Source: Symsagittifera roscoffensis (taxonomy: Eukaryota > Xenacoelomorpha > Acoela > Convolutidae). Taken from it: 64,000 nucleotides of DNA. This document shows positions 1 through 11,969 of the stretch, one piece after another. How positions within the stretch are numbered: the first letter of the stretch is position 1; every line of letters begins with the position of its first letter. Made by a program: the position numbers and the translations under genes. The notes beneath the pieces are model-generated. The model did not search any database, was not told the origin of the DNA, and saw nothing but the letters and a program-made list of their open reading frames with translations. The stretch spans positions 1 to 64,000 of the forward strand of contig NW_026971262.1 in assembly GCF_963678635.1 (NCBI RefSeq), read 5' to 3'.

Positions 1-1329
1 GTTATGTGATTTATAGCGTATTTGTGTAGAGTTTTTTGTTCGTTTTCTTCACAATTATAGTGTGTTACTAGTAAATAATGAGTTCCTGTGCGAGGAGATG
101 GATTTGTATTTTGTTCGGAAAACTTAGAAAAAGGATGTGTTGAAATGTAAATATCTTTAAAATATACATGGGTATGATAATCCTGCGTATGAGTTGTAAA
201 ATGTGATATATCCAATTGTGTTTTTGGTGTACCTATCGTATTTATATATTACTTTAGTTGTTATAATTGGGGGAGGTACTGATTGAGCTGTTATAATTGG
301 TGGGCATAGGGAAAAAGGGTGTTGAACAATATTATTAAGTCTGACTGGATTTCAAACTTTAATTGTAGACTATTTTGTTGGAGTATTTAAATATTATGTT
401 GTCGAATATCTTCGTGGATATTCTGTCTTTTTTGTAGTCTATTGAGTGCCCAACTATGAAACCGGCTACTTTCTTGATGTTGTCCAAATAGTGAGGGAGG
501 TGCTACGAAAGTGTTCCAATCTAATCGTAAAGGGAAATTTGACGATGATTGTTCTCTGTATCTAGCGTCGAGGTTGTTTTGAAAATTTAAGGGGAAAATG
601 TTGGTGATGTTTGACTTATAGATGGTAATCATGGAAGAGAGAGTGTTTCATGTAGGGATGATAGTGTCGTATCAGAAGAAATATCTATTGGTTCATTTAT
701 CAAATTGGGTTCACCTTGAATATAAGAGTGTGTTGTCCAATATGGTGGTCGTTCGGTGCTGTCTGGGGGGTTAAAAGGTTTTTCACGAATTTGTTCTGAT
801 GTTGGAGTTGAACCTAGATAGTCTGATGGGATATTTGAAATGCTTTGTTACGAAGCAAGTGTAGGAGTATCTGGCAATGTACTGCTAGAGAGTTCTGAGG
901 TAGTTGGTGTTGGTGATTGAGATATATTAAAATGAACTCTGGGAGTTTGAAAACTTCTATTTCTTCTTGGATGTATAATTTGTCTATTTACTTCAAGTGT
1001 GTTTTGGTTTTGACTAATATGTATTTCTCGATTTAAGTCTTGTTGTAAGTCGGGGTATAACTTATACGATGAACATAAGGTGCTTGTCGATGAACTGGTC
1101 CTAATGGTTCGAATAAGCGTGCGTGTCGTTCTTCAAAAGTGTATGGGTTATCTTGAAAAGAAATGCGTGTTGATGTTTGAGGATTTTGGGTAGTTGTAGG
1201 TGTTACTGGACTTTCCTGGGAAGATGTTGGTGGGGACTGTTTTGGTGGTGGTTGATTAGCAATTTTGAAAAGGTGATTGATTGATTGACTTTTATTGTTA
1301 AAATTTATGATTGTTATAGAATTCATCAA
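1..1329 (-). pseudogene. Env-like N-terminal half, unit 1 (cut by window edge)
   Basis: Degenerate reading frame starting at ATG 1,329 and running left off the window. Readable blocks are 1,329-1,033 (Pro/Thr/Ser-rich, with TFEERHARLFEP), about 1,050-640, 632-387 (LDWNTFV...RFHSWALNRLQ...IHEDIRQHN) and about 330-1 (matches HDLLVTH and CEENEQKTLHKYAINHIT of unit 2). The same blocks occur at 14,682-12,884 and 24,591-22,786, and in the plus-strand env-like region near 36 kb, where the protein continues further. I infer an envelope-type surface protein because of its position after pol and its continuation there; no fusion peptide or membrane segment lies in this half. Frames shift several times, so it is not translatable as one protein. 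Confidence 0.6.
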
Positions 1330-2640
1330 TAAAAAGAGTTTAAAGAATAGTTGCTTAGGCGAATGTGACTATTGCCTTTTTTATACATTTGCATTTTGCA
1401 TGAGGGTTAATAAAAATGTGAGGAAATTTTTGAACAATAGAAAAATATCTTTTCGAATGAAAAAAAAATGGTTCTTATCATTTAAGTAGATTTTGAGTTA
1501 TCGTACCTTTGAATGTGGTCAAGGATTTGGGAAAATTGGAGGTATATCTCAAATCGGGAATACAAAATTAAAAAAAAAGATAACAAAAAATTATCAAAAG
1601 ATTTATTAGGGCTTCGAAGGTTTCAATGAAAAAAATTAGTAAAAGTTTAAGTAGAATAGAAAATTTCATGAAATGATTTAAGGTTATTCGTTCAAGAATA
1701 TCAACTGTTAGAGAAAGAAGCATTCAAGAAGTGATTCGTTTCGTCGAATATTTTTTAAATTTTTGGGGCGAAATTCAAGAGTGGTCGGAATATTTATAGA
1801 TTTTTTGACAAGTGGGTTGAGTTTTGTCGAAAATTGTTGGGGCGCGAATTTCATGGTGCTATTGAGGTCTTCTTAGCTTTATTTTTATTTGTTGGCTAAT
1901 CAGGGGTATTTTTGACATTTTTGTACTTTGGCCCAAATGATCATTGTTCTTTTTACTTAAGGCTAATTTGGCTTTTTTGGTTGTTTGGTTTTTGAGGTCT
2001 TAGTTGGGAAAAATTCTGAATCTTGAATGCATTTTGAATGCATTATTTAATAGGGGATGGTTGTAATATTGAAGTGGTGTTTATTTTAATTTTCAAGTTT
2101 TAGCAAGGTGCTTTTTTCTGACCTGGAGGTTGTAGAGTTATAGTTATAGATATGCCTGGAGATTGATATCTGTCGGCTAATGAGTTTGTGTTAGAGATAC
2201 TGAAGGTGACAAAATAGAGTGAATTCTATTGGTTGAATTCGAACTTGAATTTCTCGAGTGTGTTTCAGCATGTTATAACGAAAATGCGAAAGTTCAAAAA
2301 TGATCACAAAGGATATAATTTTTTTAATCGAAATTAAAGTTGTTTTTGAGATTCAACTTTCTTTTATATTTTAGAATGTGGGATGAATGTTTTGTATTTT
2401 CTACGTGGTTGACTTCTAAGTCGTGATGATTTTCTTTGTTCGGGTTTTTCTTTTTGATCTTTTGGCAAGATTTTTTCTGTCTGTTTCCTATTTTTTTTTC
2501 TTTTTGAGATATTTTGATTCTAATGTGTTAGCTGTTTGAGGGGCTACGTTTCGTGGTTTGATTTGCTTTTCGTTGATTTTTCATTTACGGTTTGATTTTG
2601 TTCTGTCTGTGTATTATTTTGAACAATTTTTAAACCTGTG
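1330..2640. other. Non-coding pol-env interval, unit 1
   Basis: About 1.3 kb of T-rich DNA between the env-like start codon and the integrase C-terminus. It is conserved in units 2 and 3 (14,683-16,040 and 24,592-25,880) at about the same divergence as the flanking coding parts. I see no ORF kept between copies and no clear polypurine tract or tRNA-complementary site, so I cannot place an LTR inside it. A short inverted repeat (aatagt...actatt, near 1,346-1,373) is kept in all units. Confidence 0.55.
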
Positions 2641-3640
2641 AAAAAATATAATTGAGTTAATTCGCGCAGTGCGTACTTTTTACTTTTATGGTAATAGATT
2701 GCTACGATGTTGAACAATTTCTTTTTTAGTTGAATCAGTGAGTTTGTATGTTACTTCAGTAGGTTTGTCTATTATTTGATATGGTCCTTTTCGAAGTGGT
2801 TAAAATCTTTTAGAGATTCCTTTTTGCGTATTGAAATTAGGTATTAAAACAAAAGTTCCAATTTTTAAATCTATAGCTGGCAGAAATCGTAAATTAATTT
2901 GTTTGTTTATATTTTGCTTTTGTAACAATTTCTTTCTTACTTTGTAATTTCATTATGTTTTTTATCGCTATTTATCGTATGTGTACCTGAAGCTTATTTT
3001 AGAACTTGTGGATGATGAAAGTGATCGTCATCATGTGTATGTAACGGTAGATTATAACATATTTAATCCTTATTTTAGAGTTTGTGGATGATGAAAGTGA
3101 TCTTCATCGTGTGTATGTAACGGTAGATTATAACATATTGAATCCTTATTTGGTTGACAATGACCTTGTGTGTTTTTATGGCCATTTGCTGTGAACATAA
3201 TTGGTTTTCTTGGCTTTTGGTTAAAAACCATTTCGTATGGTGAAATTCTCAAAGTTGTTGTGATTTGTGAATTGTACGATAAGGCAAACAATTTTATGTC
3301 TGCTGACCATTCAGAGTATCGTGTATCATTTCCATTAATGATACATCTAAGTTATTCTTGTAGTAAACGGTTCATGCCTTCAACTAATCCGTTTGTCCAA
3401 GGTGCATGAAATGTACGTGGTTTGTGTTTGATGTTATATAAGTAACATAGTGTGATAATTTCATTATTTATAATTTCTGCGCCTTTATCTGTGAGTAATA
3501 TTTCGGGTAATCCGAATTTAGCTATCCAGTTTTCGTAGAGTGTTGTATGTGCATTACAAGCATTACAATGTGGTACTAGGTTGAGTGCTACGTAGTGTGT
3601 AAATGCGTCAACAATGGCCATATTGTAGAACTTTTTTTCG
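2641..3640 (-). pseudogene. Integrase core and C-terminal domain, unit 1 (broken)
   Basis: Retroviral-type integrase, which joins element cDNA to host DNA. The block 3,621-3,352 has the catalytic triad in MAIVDAFTHY (D5), LLTDKG (D45) and NGLVEGMNR (E81), a D,D(35)E spacing. Just after LLQE a TAA replaces the Tyr codon seen in unit 3 (EYLRC), then SPYEMVFNQKPRKP follows. The C-terminal part (GP-Q-I-I-D-KPT-V-YKL, then VQHR) is readable near 2,800-2,690. A 76 bp tandem duplication at 2,994-3,147 further breaks the frame. The fold is clear; the copy is dead. Confidence 0.85.
2994..3147. repeat. 76 bp tandem duplication inside integrase, unit 1
   Basis: The stretch containing gtggatgatgaaagtgatc starts at 3,008 and again at 3,084, with only a few differences between the two. 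Units 2 and 3 have a single copy here, so the duplication is private to unit 1. 76 is not a multiple of three, so it shifts the integrase frame. Confidence 0.8.
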
Positions 3641-4800
3641 GAGGATGGTGAAATCGGTCATTTTGTGTCAACTTCTATTATTAAAACATAAACTTTGTCC
3701 TTTAAAATCTTGTTTTTGTGCTATTTGTTTTTGATTGGGATAGGGTTTATTTAATTGACATATTATGCAACCGTTGCATAGTTTTTTACTACAAATTAGG
3801 GCATTTGGAAAGAAAAACTTTTGTGGAAAATTTGATTATGTTTTTTCTGATCCTGAGTGTCCTTTTGTATTTTGTGTATGTGATATGTTGAATGCTATCA
3901 ACATCATGCTCAAAGAGAGACAGGGGACTTTTGAATCATTTAATTGTTATTCTAAATTATCTGTGTTTTCATTTATGGTTGTTTTACTAAATTTTCTAAA
4001 AAAATTGGAAGAGTCTTTTATTTCCTAAAATTGTGGTATCAGCTTTTGCTGGTTTAGTTTAATATTTTGGCCATGACTTGATTTGTCTAATGACAGGATC
4101 AAGATTTTGGTTTTTTTGTAATTGTAGTTGTAGAATAACTTTTTCTGTTGGTGGTGAGAGAATAGTTTCGACTTCTAATTTTGATAGTGGAATGGTATCG
4201 AGTGGGTCATGAAGATCAAAAACTTGTTTCAGTGTGTATTTTAAATCATTTGATTGTGGTCCTAGGAAATTATTTTATCAGTTAATTTTTTTTCTATTAA
4301 ACGGAAAGGATCGTTTTTGTGAGATTGTTGTTTTATTTTTTTTGTTGGGTACAATTTTTATCCAATGTGAATATGGAATTGGAAAAATGTGGATGTTACT
4401 AGTAAATCAACTTCGTAATGATTGTTTTGACAATCTAAATAATGCGGGTAATCTCGTAATTTGTTTATTTGTGATTGATCAATATCGGTTTGTAATGCAT
4501 ATTTACATTCTAATTGTGGTGATTGTTCGTCTTTTGCAAGATAAAATTTGATATTTTGTGGTATTTCAAGTGTAGTTTTTCGTGTAAGTAGTTCAGGTGG
4601 CGTATTTCTACTTAATGTATCTGGTAATGCAAGGTTTTTTCCTGCCGTCCAAACTATTTTTGGGTTTGGGAATTTCATTAGAATTAACTGAAATCTATAA
4701 ACTCAACGATTTGGGTTTGATTTCTGTGTAAAAAGAAATATAATTAATTTGTGATCTGTAAATAGAACTGTTGGGTGTTTTGATTCAAGTATCAGAAATC
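3641..4800 (-). pseudogene. HHCC zinc-binding domain and RNase H-integrase linker, unit 1
   Basis: Connects RNase H to integrase. The HHCC-type finger is represented by a C-x2-C core, LCNGCIIC, near 3,770. Upstream, block 4,678-4,358 contains NLALPDTLSRNTPPELL, the usual post-RNase H signature (L-x-D-x-L-SR) of gypsy Pol proteins, followed by LAKDEQSPQLECKY. The RNase H end (TDHK) is at about 4,745-4,760, but the rest of RNase H is missing: the sequence jumps at about 4,793 over roughly 300 bp present at 18,128-18,428 in unit 2. Several frameshifts occur between 3,900 and 4,350. Confidence 0.75.
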
Positions 4801-5835
4801 CAAGTATAGCTGCACTTTAGTTTGTGATTGCATGAAAACATCGTCTAGATATGTGATTGCGTTTTTCTTGAGTAGGAGTGGTCTGAAAATTTTACTCATA
4901 AAAGCTGAAAAAGCTGCTGGTTTTATGGATATTCCATAGAATAATCTGTTGAGTTCGTATTGTTGATTTCAAAAAACGAATTGTGTTAATCATCGTGACT
5001 GTTCATCTTATGGCATTTGATTATATGCACTATTCATATAGGCAGTTGTGAAAAATTTTCGGTTAATTTTTGTTAAAATTACTTGAATGGGTTCAATGGG
5101 CCAATTATATTTTGATTCATCAATTAGTGAATTGAGATATCTAGCGTCTAGAACTATTTTAGTGTTTCTCCTTTAGATAGGATGATAACTGGGTTGATAA
5201 AATAGTTACTTTTTGGTTGATTTTCTTTTTTTACGGGTGATATGATTTCGTATTGTTCTAAAATGTCAAGTAATCGGTTTTCTTTATCGTGTAAATGAAT
5301 TAGTACTTTGCTTGCTCATTGTTTTTTGAAATCAAGTTTTAAGGGTGAATGTAATGGGAAATTCAACTTTCAAACATCAAATTTAGATGTTGCGTAAATT
5401 GTCGGATATTTTAAATATAACTTGGCTAATTTGTCAAATTCGTTTTGTGTTATTTTGATGTGTTATAGAATTGTTGAAAATTAAACATCGTTAAAAAGTT
5501 TTGTTGTTCTTCTGTTAATCACCTTTTGCTAGAATGATAACAGGGTTGATGAAGGTGTTACCTTTTGGTTTTTCTTCCTTATTTACTGGTGATATACTTT
5601 TGTATTGCTCTAAAATATATAGTAATCTGTTTACCTTGTCGTGTAAGTGAATCGGTACTTTACTTGCTCTTTGTTTTTTGAAAACTGCGTCAGGTTTCAA
5701 TGGAACGTGTAGTGATGAACTAAATTTTCCGACGTCAAATTTTGATGTTGTATAAACTGTTGAATATTTTTTTAGTTGTTTAGCTAATTTGTCAAATTCA
5801 TTTTGTGTTATTTGTGAATGTTGAAAATTAAACAT
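4801..5835 (-). pseudogene. Reverse transcriptase, unit 1 (thumb deleted, N-terminus duplicated)
   Basis: Copies element RNA into DNA. The catalytic box Y-L-D-D is at 4,840-4,851, followed by VFMQSQT; upstream are PAAFSAFMSKIF and the palm block. Just after VFMQSQT the sequence jumps over about 246 bp found in unit 2 (18,447-18,693), removing the thumb. At the N-terminus a roughly 350 bp segment (VP-HLHDK-NRLL-ILEQY-ISPV then FINPVIIL) is present twice, at 5,157-5,480 and 5,515-5,835. The second is open (106 codons); the first has stops and a frameshift. Not functional. Confidence 0.85.
5157..5835 (-). repeat. Tandem duplication of the RT N-terminal segment (unit 1)
   Basis: Two consecutive copies of the RT fingers region, each ending at FINPVIILxKG. 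The same doubling is at 9,105-9,783, 18,989-19,696 and 28,860-29,540, so it existed before the array expanded. The two halves are clearly diverged from each other, more than corresponding halves of different units. Confidence 0.75.
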
Positions 5836-6069
5836 TGTTAAAAATTATTGTTGTTCTTCTGTATAATTTGTTATATTGAATGTTGGTTTAAAATTAGGTG
5901 TTTTTGTGAAATAATCTGAATTTCTTTTTTTTGTTACTTATTATATTATTTATTGATAAATCTTAATCAATAATTGTTGATTGACAAATATCTGGTGGTT
6001 GTGATATTTTATTGACTCGATATGCTACTTCGTTTGTGGGCGAAGTTGTTCATTTGTTTCACAGTATCT

Positions 6070-6760
6070 TAAGAGTCCTAGAGGTAATGTTTTCTGGTAT
6101 GGTGAATTATTATATATGTGTAAAAAATAATAACGGAGTTTGAGTTTTTTATATATTTTTTTGATGAGATTTTGATTCGAAAAATTTTGTGAATGGGTTT
6201 GAGTTCGAGGTCTGACATAAAAAGTTGTTGTTTGTTTTGATTTTTATCATACTGGTGAATTTGTTTGATTGAAAAGTTATATACATTTCCTGATAGTGGT
6301 TTCAAGTATTTTTGTTCCTGATTGTAAATAGGTTAGAGTTTTGATAAAAATGGTGTTTGCTTGTTTATTCTTTGAAAGAATGTTAAGGCTGTGTTTTTCA
6401 TTCTTGTATACCTGTCTTTTATATGGTTTTACTATTTAAAATGTTTATTGTTGGGATGTATTTAGTTATAAACGGCATGCCAATGATATTATGTTTTAAA
6501 TCCGTTATGAGAAAAGTTTGTTTAAAAGGTTTGGTCAAAACTTTATTTTGTTCCATTGTTCTTGTGGGAACAAGGAAAAGTTGGATTTTTCCGTAATTAA
6601 CTAATGTTGATCCTTGTGCTGTTGCTAACTTACTGGCAGTTTTGATAAGTATTAAGTTTGGATGTATTGTTTTAATTTCATTCCAAGTGGGAATAGTAAT
6701 GATAATTGATTCTGCTCCTGAGTCGATTAAAAAATCTATTTCAAGATCTGGTGGTTGAAA
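6070..6760 (-). pseudogene. Aspartic protease and PR-RT linker, unit 1
   Basis: Retropepsin-like protease that would cut the Gag-Pol precursor. The active-site motif L-I-D-S-G-A-E-S is at about 6,707-6,730, and the later HNIIGMPFI box (ILG-type, near 6,470-6,490) closes the fold. Downstream, 6,305-6,078 reads MKPLSGNVYNFSIKQ...LFMSDLELKP, a linker to RT without a domain I recognise. Small indels break the frame between the active site and this linker. Confidence 0.75.
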
Positions 6761-6764
6761 GTTT

Positions 6765-7905
6765 TTATTTATTGGGCTCTCTTAGAGAAAAGGGATTGTC
6801 CAAAACTTTTTTCTTGGTTGTTCTTTTTGTATGTTTTGATAAATATGATTTGTACTTTGTCTTTTTCATCGGGTTTGATACACTGTTGATACCATTTACT
6901 TCTTGTGTGGCTGATACATTAATATTAATAGTTCTAGTATAATATTCATGAAGAAGTTCCAATTGACTTTCATAAATGTGTGAACAGAAGGGTTGTTCAT
7001 ATATGATAGGTTCGTAATCATTTTCGACTGTTATCATATTACTGAGATGGTGTTATTTGTATCACTTTCGCTGTCTGTTGATTCACAAATATTGTGCTTT
7101 AATTGTAATTCAGTTTTTTCTGTATCATCGATACCAGGGGGTCTGATGTTGTTTTTTCAGTTGTTTGTACTTGATTAATATGTCTTTGATGTTTTGGTGA
7201 GTTAATTCTATACCTGTTTTGAGAATCGGGGCAACGGTTAATTATCCTATGAGGAAATTGGGAAAAATTTCATTGTTGATTGTTATAGTTTGAATTTCGA
7301 TTTTTTGAATTGTTTCTTGATCTCTTTTGGTAATTATCATTGGGTCTTTGATTGTTTGATCTATTGTATGAGTTATTTCTTGATCTGTTATTCGGATAAA
7401 ATTGATTTCGATTATTTGAATAACTTCTATTTCTATTGTTAGAATAGTTTCCATTTCTATTGTATGATGAATTTCGTGATCTATTGTTGGAATAGTGTCT
7501 ATTCCTGGGTTTGAATAAGAACTGGATGCAGATGAAAAATCTCTTCTGTTTGAATTCGATCGTGAATAGTTATTTCGATATTGATCATTTTGACTATTTG
7601 ATCGACTATATCTATTTTGTGAGAAACTTCGTGAAGTTCTTCGTTCTGGTGATCCACCTCTATAACTAGAGTTATAAGGTGATTGGTTTCTTGAATAATT
7701 TGAATTATTTGGAAGTGGTTTTCCAGAGCTGTTATTACTGTGTATAATTTTGTTTGGTAGATTTTGGTCTTTTTTCATGTACTGATAGAATGATTTTTTC
7801 GGTTCTTTGTATTTTTGTGGTTTATTCTGATTGTCTTGTTGCACTTGTCTACATTCTGCAATACTGTGTCCGTATCTTTGGCAATAATTACACCATTTTT
7901 TGAAA
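6765..7905 (-). pseudogene. Nucleocapsid region: CCHC zinc knuckle plus basic tail, unit 1
   Basis: RNA-binding C-terminus of Gag. A perfect C-x2-C-x4-H-x4-C knuckle (C-NY-C-QRYG-H-SIAE-C) is at 7,892-7,851. It leads into an open 200-codon stretch, 7,844-7,242. Its first half is rich in Asn, Ser and Arg (NRYSRSNSQN type); its second half is Ile/Thr-rich because the frame has probably slipped (an I-E-I-E-x-I-x-I pattern opposite a tyrosine/asparagine repeat frame). Block 7,037-6,765 (MITVENDYEPIIYEQPFCSH) then connects to the protease. Confidence 0.75.
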
Positions 7906-8020
7906 GATGGTTTAACTGTGAAATTTGGATTTTTCTCACATATGTTTAGAGTTTCAGTGACTTTTTCTCATCCTGTATGTTGTTTATGTATGTAGTGTTT
8001 GTTTCGATTCTATTAATATA

Positions 8021-8837
8021 TTACAGTTTGCGAATTTCTGTCTCTTCAAGTTTCATTGTGATTTCAACTTGTTCTAGTTTGTCAACTAGTTTTCTAAAAT
8101 CCAAATCTGGTTCTCGAATTGAAGAAGGATGTAATGCTCTCTTTTTAATTGCTATTTTTCTCATTTGAGGTGTCAGAGTCATCATTAAAATTTCTGTCAT
8201 TTTTGTGTTTATATAATCATTTTTATTGAGTGAATATGCTTTTCGAACTAGGGTTTCGATTCTAACGGCCAATTGTTTAATTGTTTCATTTGGTAACTTG
8301 CGAATTTCGTTACATAAAACTCTTTGATGTTGTTGGTTTCTTTCAGAATCAAACATTTTTGAAAATTCTTGTGTGAATCTTCTCCAATCTGATTTTATAT
8401 CTATCGGTAGAACTGAAAACCATTTTTGAGCTGCGCCATCAAGTGTTTTTTGTACTAACGATGTGCGTCTATGCATCCAACTTTGATGAAGTGGGTTATT
8501 TATTGGTTCAGGTCCTATGTTAAAAATCAATTTTGCTGCATTTAAATTTTCTTCTGCGGAATATTCAGGATTATTTATTATATGTTATTGAGGTTATTGA
8601 TGATTCATCCATTAAGTATGGATTCATCGACATTTGTAGTGAATCTGCAACATTTGGTAATTGTGAAAAAATTGTGTGTTGACTTTTTGTTATTTCATGT
8701 TTCTGTAAATAATATGGTAGTGATATTTCATTTTTCCTTTGTGTTGGTTGATAGGAATGCATACTAATTGGATTGTGTGGTTGTATTGTTTGATAAGATT
8801 GTGTGTTAATTGGATTTTGTATATGTAATGGTTGGTG
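8021..8837 (-). pseudogene. Gag capsid-like domain, unit 1 duplicate
   Basis: Open block 8,530-8,021 (169 codons) matches the retrotransposon Gag capsid pattern: a Trp-rich start (HQSWMHRRTSLVQKTL), DGAAQKWFSVLP, DWRRFTQEFSKMF, then L-CNEIRKLP-NETIKQLAVRIETLV and a C-terminal helix KLVDKLEQVEITM. Upstream, 8,762-8,571 is Gln/Pro/Tyr-rich. The upstream part stops abruptly at 8,837, where the 3.94 kb duplication joins, so this gag has no native N-terminus. Confidence 0.75.
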
Positions 8838-8846
8838 GTATGTATG
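8838..8846. other. 9 bp filler at duplication junction
   Basis: gtatgtatg lies between the end of the left copy (aatggttggtg) and the start of the right copy (taaaagctg). It is absent from the continuing sequence at 12,787 and from the native left flank at 4,898. Non-templated or template-slip filler of this kind points to end joining rather than homologous exchange. Confidence 0.75.
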
Positions 8847-9783
8847 TAAAAGCTGAAAAAGCTGCTGGTTTTATGGATATTCCATAGAATAATCTGTTGA
8901 GTTCGTATTGTTGATTTCAAAAAACGAATTGTGTTAATCATCGTGACTGTTCATCTTATGGCATTTGATTATATGCACTATTCATATAGGCAGTTGTGAA
9001 AAATTTTCCGTTAATTTTTGTTAAAATTACTTGAATGGGTTCAATGGGCCAATTATATTTTGATTCATCAATTAGTGAATTGAGATATCTAGCGTCTAGA
9101 ACTATTTTAGTGTTTCTCCTTTAGATAGGATGATAACTGGGTTGATAAAATAGTTACTTTTTGGTTGATTTTCTTTTTTTACGGGTGATATGATTTCGTA
9201 TTGTTCTAAAATGTCAAGTAATCGGTTTTCTTTATCGTGTAAATGAATTAGTACTTTGCTTGCTCATTGTTTTTTGAAATCAAGTTTTAAGGGTGAATGT
9301 AATGGGAAATTCAACTTTCAAACATCAAATTTAGATGTTGCGTAAATTGTCGGATATTTTAAATATAACTTGGCTAATTTGTCAAATTCGTTTTGTGTTA
9401 TTTTGATGTGTTATAGAATTGTTGAAAATTAAACATCGTTAAAAAGTTTTGTTGTTCTTCTGTTAATCACCTTTTGCTAGAATGATAACAGGGTTGATGA
9501 AGGTGTTACCTTTTGGTTTTTCTTCCTTATTTACTGGTGATATACTTTTGTATTGCTCTAAAATATATAGTAATCTGTTTACCTTGTCGTGTAAGTGAAT
9601 CGGTACTTTACTTGCTCTTTGTTTTTTGAAAACTGCGTCAGGTTTCAATGGAACGTGTAGTGATGAACTAAATTTTCCGACGTCAAATTTTGATGTTGTA
9701 TAAACTGTTGAATATTTTTTTAGTTGTTTAGCTAATTTGTCAAATTCATTTTGTGTTATTTGTGAATGTTGAAAATTAAACAT
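8847..9783 (-). pseudogene. RT N-terminal half, right duplicate (truncated)
   Basis: Carries both RT fingers segments (9,783-9,463, open; 9,430-9,105, broken) and the start of the palm. It stops at 8,847 before the Y-L-D-D box, so this copy has no RT active site. The protein of the open block equals that of the left duplicate. Confidence 0.85.
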
Positions 9784-10018
9784 TGTTAAAAATTATTGTT
9801 GTTCTTCTGTATAATTTGTTATATTGAATGTTGGTTTAAAATTAGGTGTTTTTGTGAAATAATCTGAATTTCTTTTTTTTTGTTACTTATTATATTATTT
9901 ATTGATAAATCTTAATCAATAATTGTTGATTGACAAATATCTGGTGGTTGTGATATTTTATTGACTCGATATGCTACTTCGTTTGTGGGCGAAGTTGTTC
10001 ATTTGTTTCACAGTATCT

Positions 10019-10709
10019 TAAGAGTCCTAGAGGTAATGTTTTCTGGTATGGTGAATTATTATATATGTGTAAAAAATAATAACGGAGTTTGAGTTTTTTA
10101 TATATTTTTTTGATGAGATTTTGATTCGAAAAATTTTGTGAATGGGTTTGAGTTCGAGGTCTGACATAAAAAGTTGTTGTTTGTTTTGATTTTTATCATA
10201 CTGGTGAATTTGTTTGATTGAAAAGTTATATACATTTCCTGATAGTGGTTTCAAGTATTTTTGTTCCTGATTGTAAATAGGTTAGAGTTTTGATAAAAAT
10301 GGTGGTTGCTTGTTTATTCTTTGAAAGAATGTTAAGGCTGTGTTTTTCATTCTTGTATACCTGTCTTTTATATGGTTTTACTATTTAAAATGTTTATTGT
10401 TGGGATGTATTTAGTTATAAACGGTATGCCAATGATATTATGTTTTAAATCCGTTATGAGAAAAGTTTGTTTAAAAGGTTTGGTCAAAACTTTATTTTGT
10501 TCCATTGTTCTTGTGGGAACAAGGAAAAGTTGGATTTTTCCGTAATTAACTAATGTTGATCCTTGTGCTGTTGCTAACTTACTGGCAGTTTTGATAAGTA
10601 TTAAAATTGGATGTATTGTTTTAATTTCATTCCAAGTGGGAATAGTAATGATAATTGATTCTGCTCCTGAGTCGATTAAAAAATCTATTTCAAGATCTGG
10701 TGGTTGAAA
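10019..10709 (-). pseudogene. Aspartic protease and linker, right duplicate
   Basis: Same as the left duplicate, with D-S-G-A-E-S at 10,656-10,673 and linker block 10,254-10,027. A GGT/TTT difference at about 10,303 and a small change near 10,604 separate the two copies. Confidence 0.75.
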
Positions 10710-10713
10710 GTTT

Positions 10714-11854
10714 TTATTTATTGGGCTCTCTTAGAGAAAAGGGATTGTCCAAAACTTTTTTCTTGGTTGTTCTTTTTGTATGTTTTGATAAATATGATTT
10801 GTACTTTGTCTTTTTCATCGGGTTTGATACACTGTTGATACCATTTACTTCTTGTGTGGCTGATACATTAATATTAATAGTTCTAGTATAATATTCATGA
10901 AGAAGTTCCAATTGACTTTCATAAATGTGTGAACAGAAGGGTTGTTCATATATGATAGGTTCGTAATCATTTTCGACTGTTATCATATTACTGAGATGGT
11001 GTTATTTGTATCACTTTCGCTGTCTGTTGATTCACAAATATTGTGCTTTAATTGTAATTCAGTTTTTTCTGTATCATCGATACCAGGGGGTCTGATGTTG
11101 TTTTTTCAGTTGTTTGTACTTGATTAATATGTCTTTGATGTTTTGGTGAGTTAATTCTATACCTGTTTTGAGAATCGGGGCAACGGTTAATTATCCTATG
11201 AGGAAATTGGGAAAAATTTCATTGTTGATTGTTATAGTTTGAATTTCGATTTTTTGAATTGTTTCTTGATCTCTTTTGGTAATTATCATTGGGTCTTTGA
11301 TTGTTTGATCTATTGTATGAGTTATTTCTTGATCTGTTATTCGGATAAAATTGATTTCGATTATTTGAATAACTTCTATTTCTATTGTTAGAATAGTTTC
11401 CATTTCTATTGTATGATGAATTTCGTGATCTATTGTTGGAATAGTGTCTATTCCTGGGTTTGAATAAGAACTGGATGCAGATGAAAAATCTCTTCTGTTT
11501 GAATTCGATCGTGAATAGTTATTTCGATATTGATCATTTTGACTATTTGATCGACTATATCTATTTTGTGAGAAACTTCGTGAAGTTCTTCGTTCTGGTG
11601 ATCCACCTCTATAACTAGAGTTATAAGGTGATTGGTTTCTTGAATAATTTGAATTATTTGGAAGTGGTTTTCCAGAGCTGTTATTACTGTGTATAATTTT
11701 GTTTGGTAGATTTTGGTCTTTTTTCATGTACTGATAGAATGATTTTTTCGGTTCTTTGTATTTTTGTGGTTTATTCTGATTGTCTTGTTGCACTTGTCTA
11801 CATTCTGCAATACTGTGTCCGTATCTTTGGCAATAATTACACCATTTTTTGAAA
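10714..11854 (-). pseudogene. Nucleocapsid region (CCHC plus basic tail), right duplicate
   Basis: CCHC knuckle at 11,841-11,800, followed by the open 200-codon stretch 11,793-11,191, identical in protein to the left duplicate. Block 10,986-10,714 links to the protease. Confidence 0.75.
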
Positions 11855-11969
11855 GATGGTTTAACTGTGAAATTTGGATTTTTCTCACATATGTTTAGAG
11901 TTTCAGTGACTTTTTCTCATCCTGTATGTTGTTTATGTATGTAGTGTTTGTTTCGATTCTATTAATATA

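Larger units (their letters stand above)
4899..8837. repeat. 3.94 kb tandem duplication, left copy
   Basis: Spans RT palm to upstream gag. It matches 8,847-12,786 with an offset of 3,948-3,949 bp. I count only about five differences: 5,058 g/c, one extra T near 9,889, 6,354 t/g, 6,474 c/t and a short change near 6,655. The breakpoints fall in taaaagctg (left) and ggttggtg (right). Confidence 0.95.

Noticed and set aside
1330-2640. The interval between integrase and the env-like start as a shared LTR
   Set aside because: It occurs once per unit, has no TG...CA ends, primer-binding site or polypurine tract that I can find, and in the env-after-pol reading it is simply the pol-env spacer.
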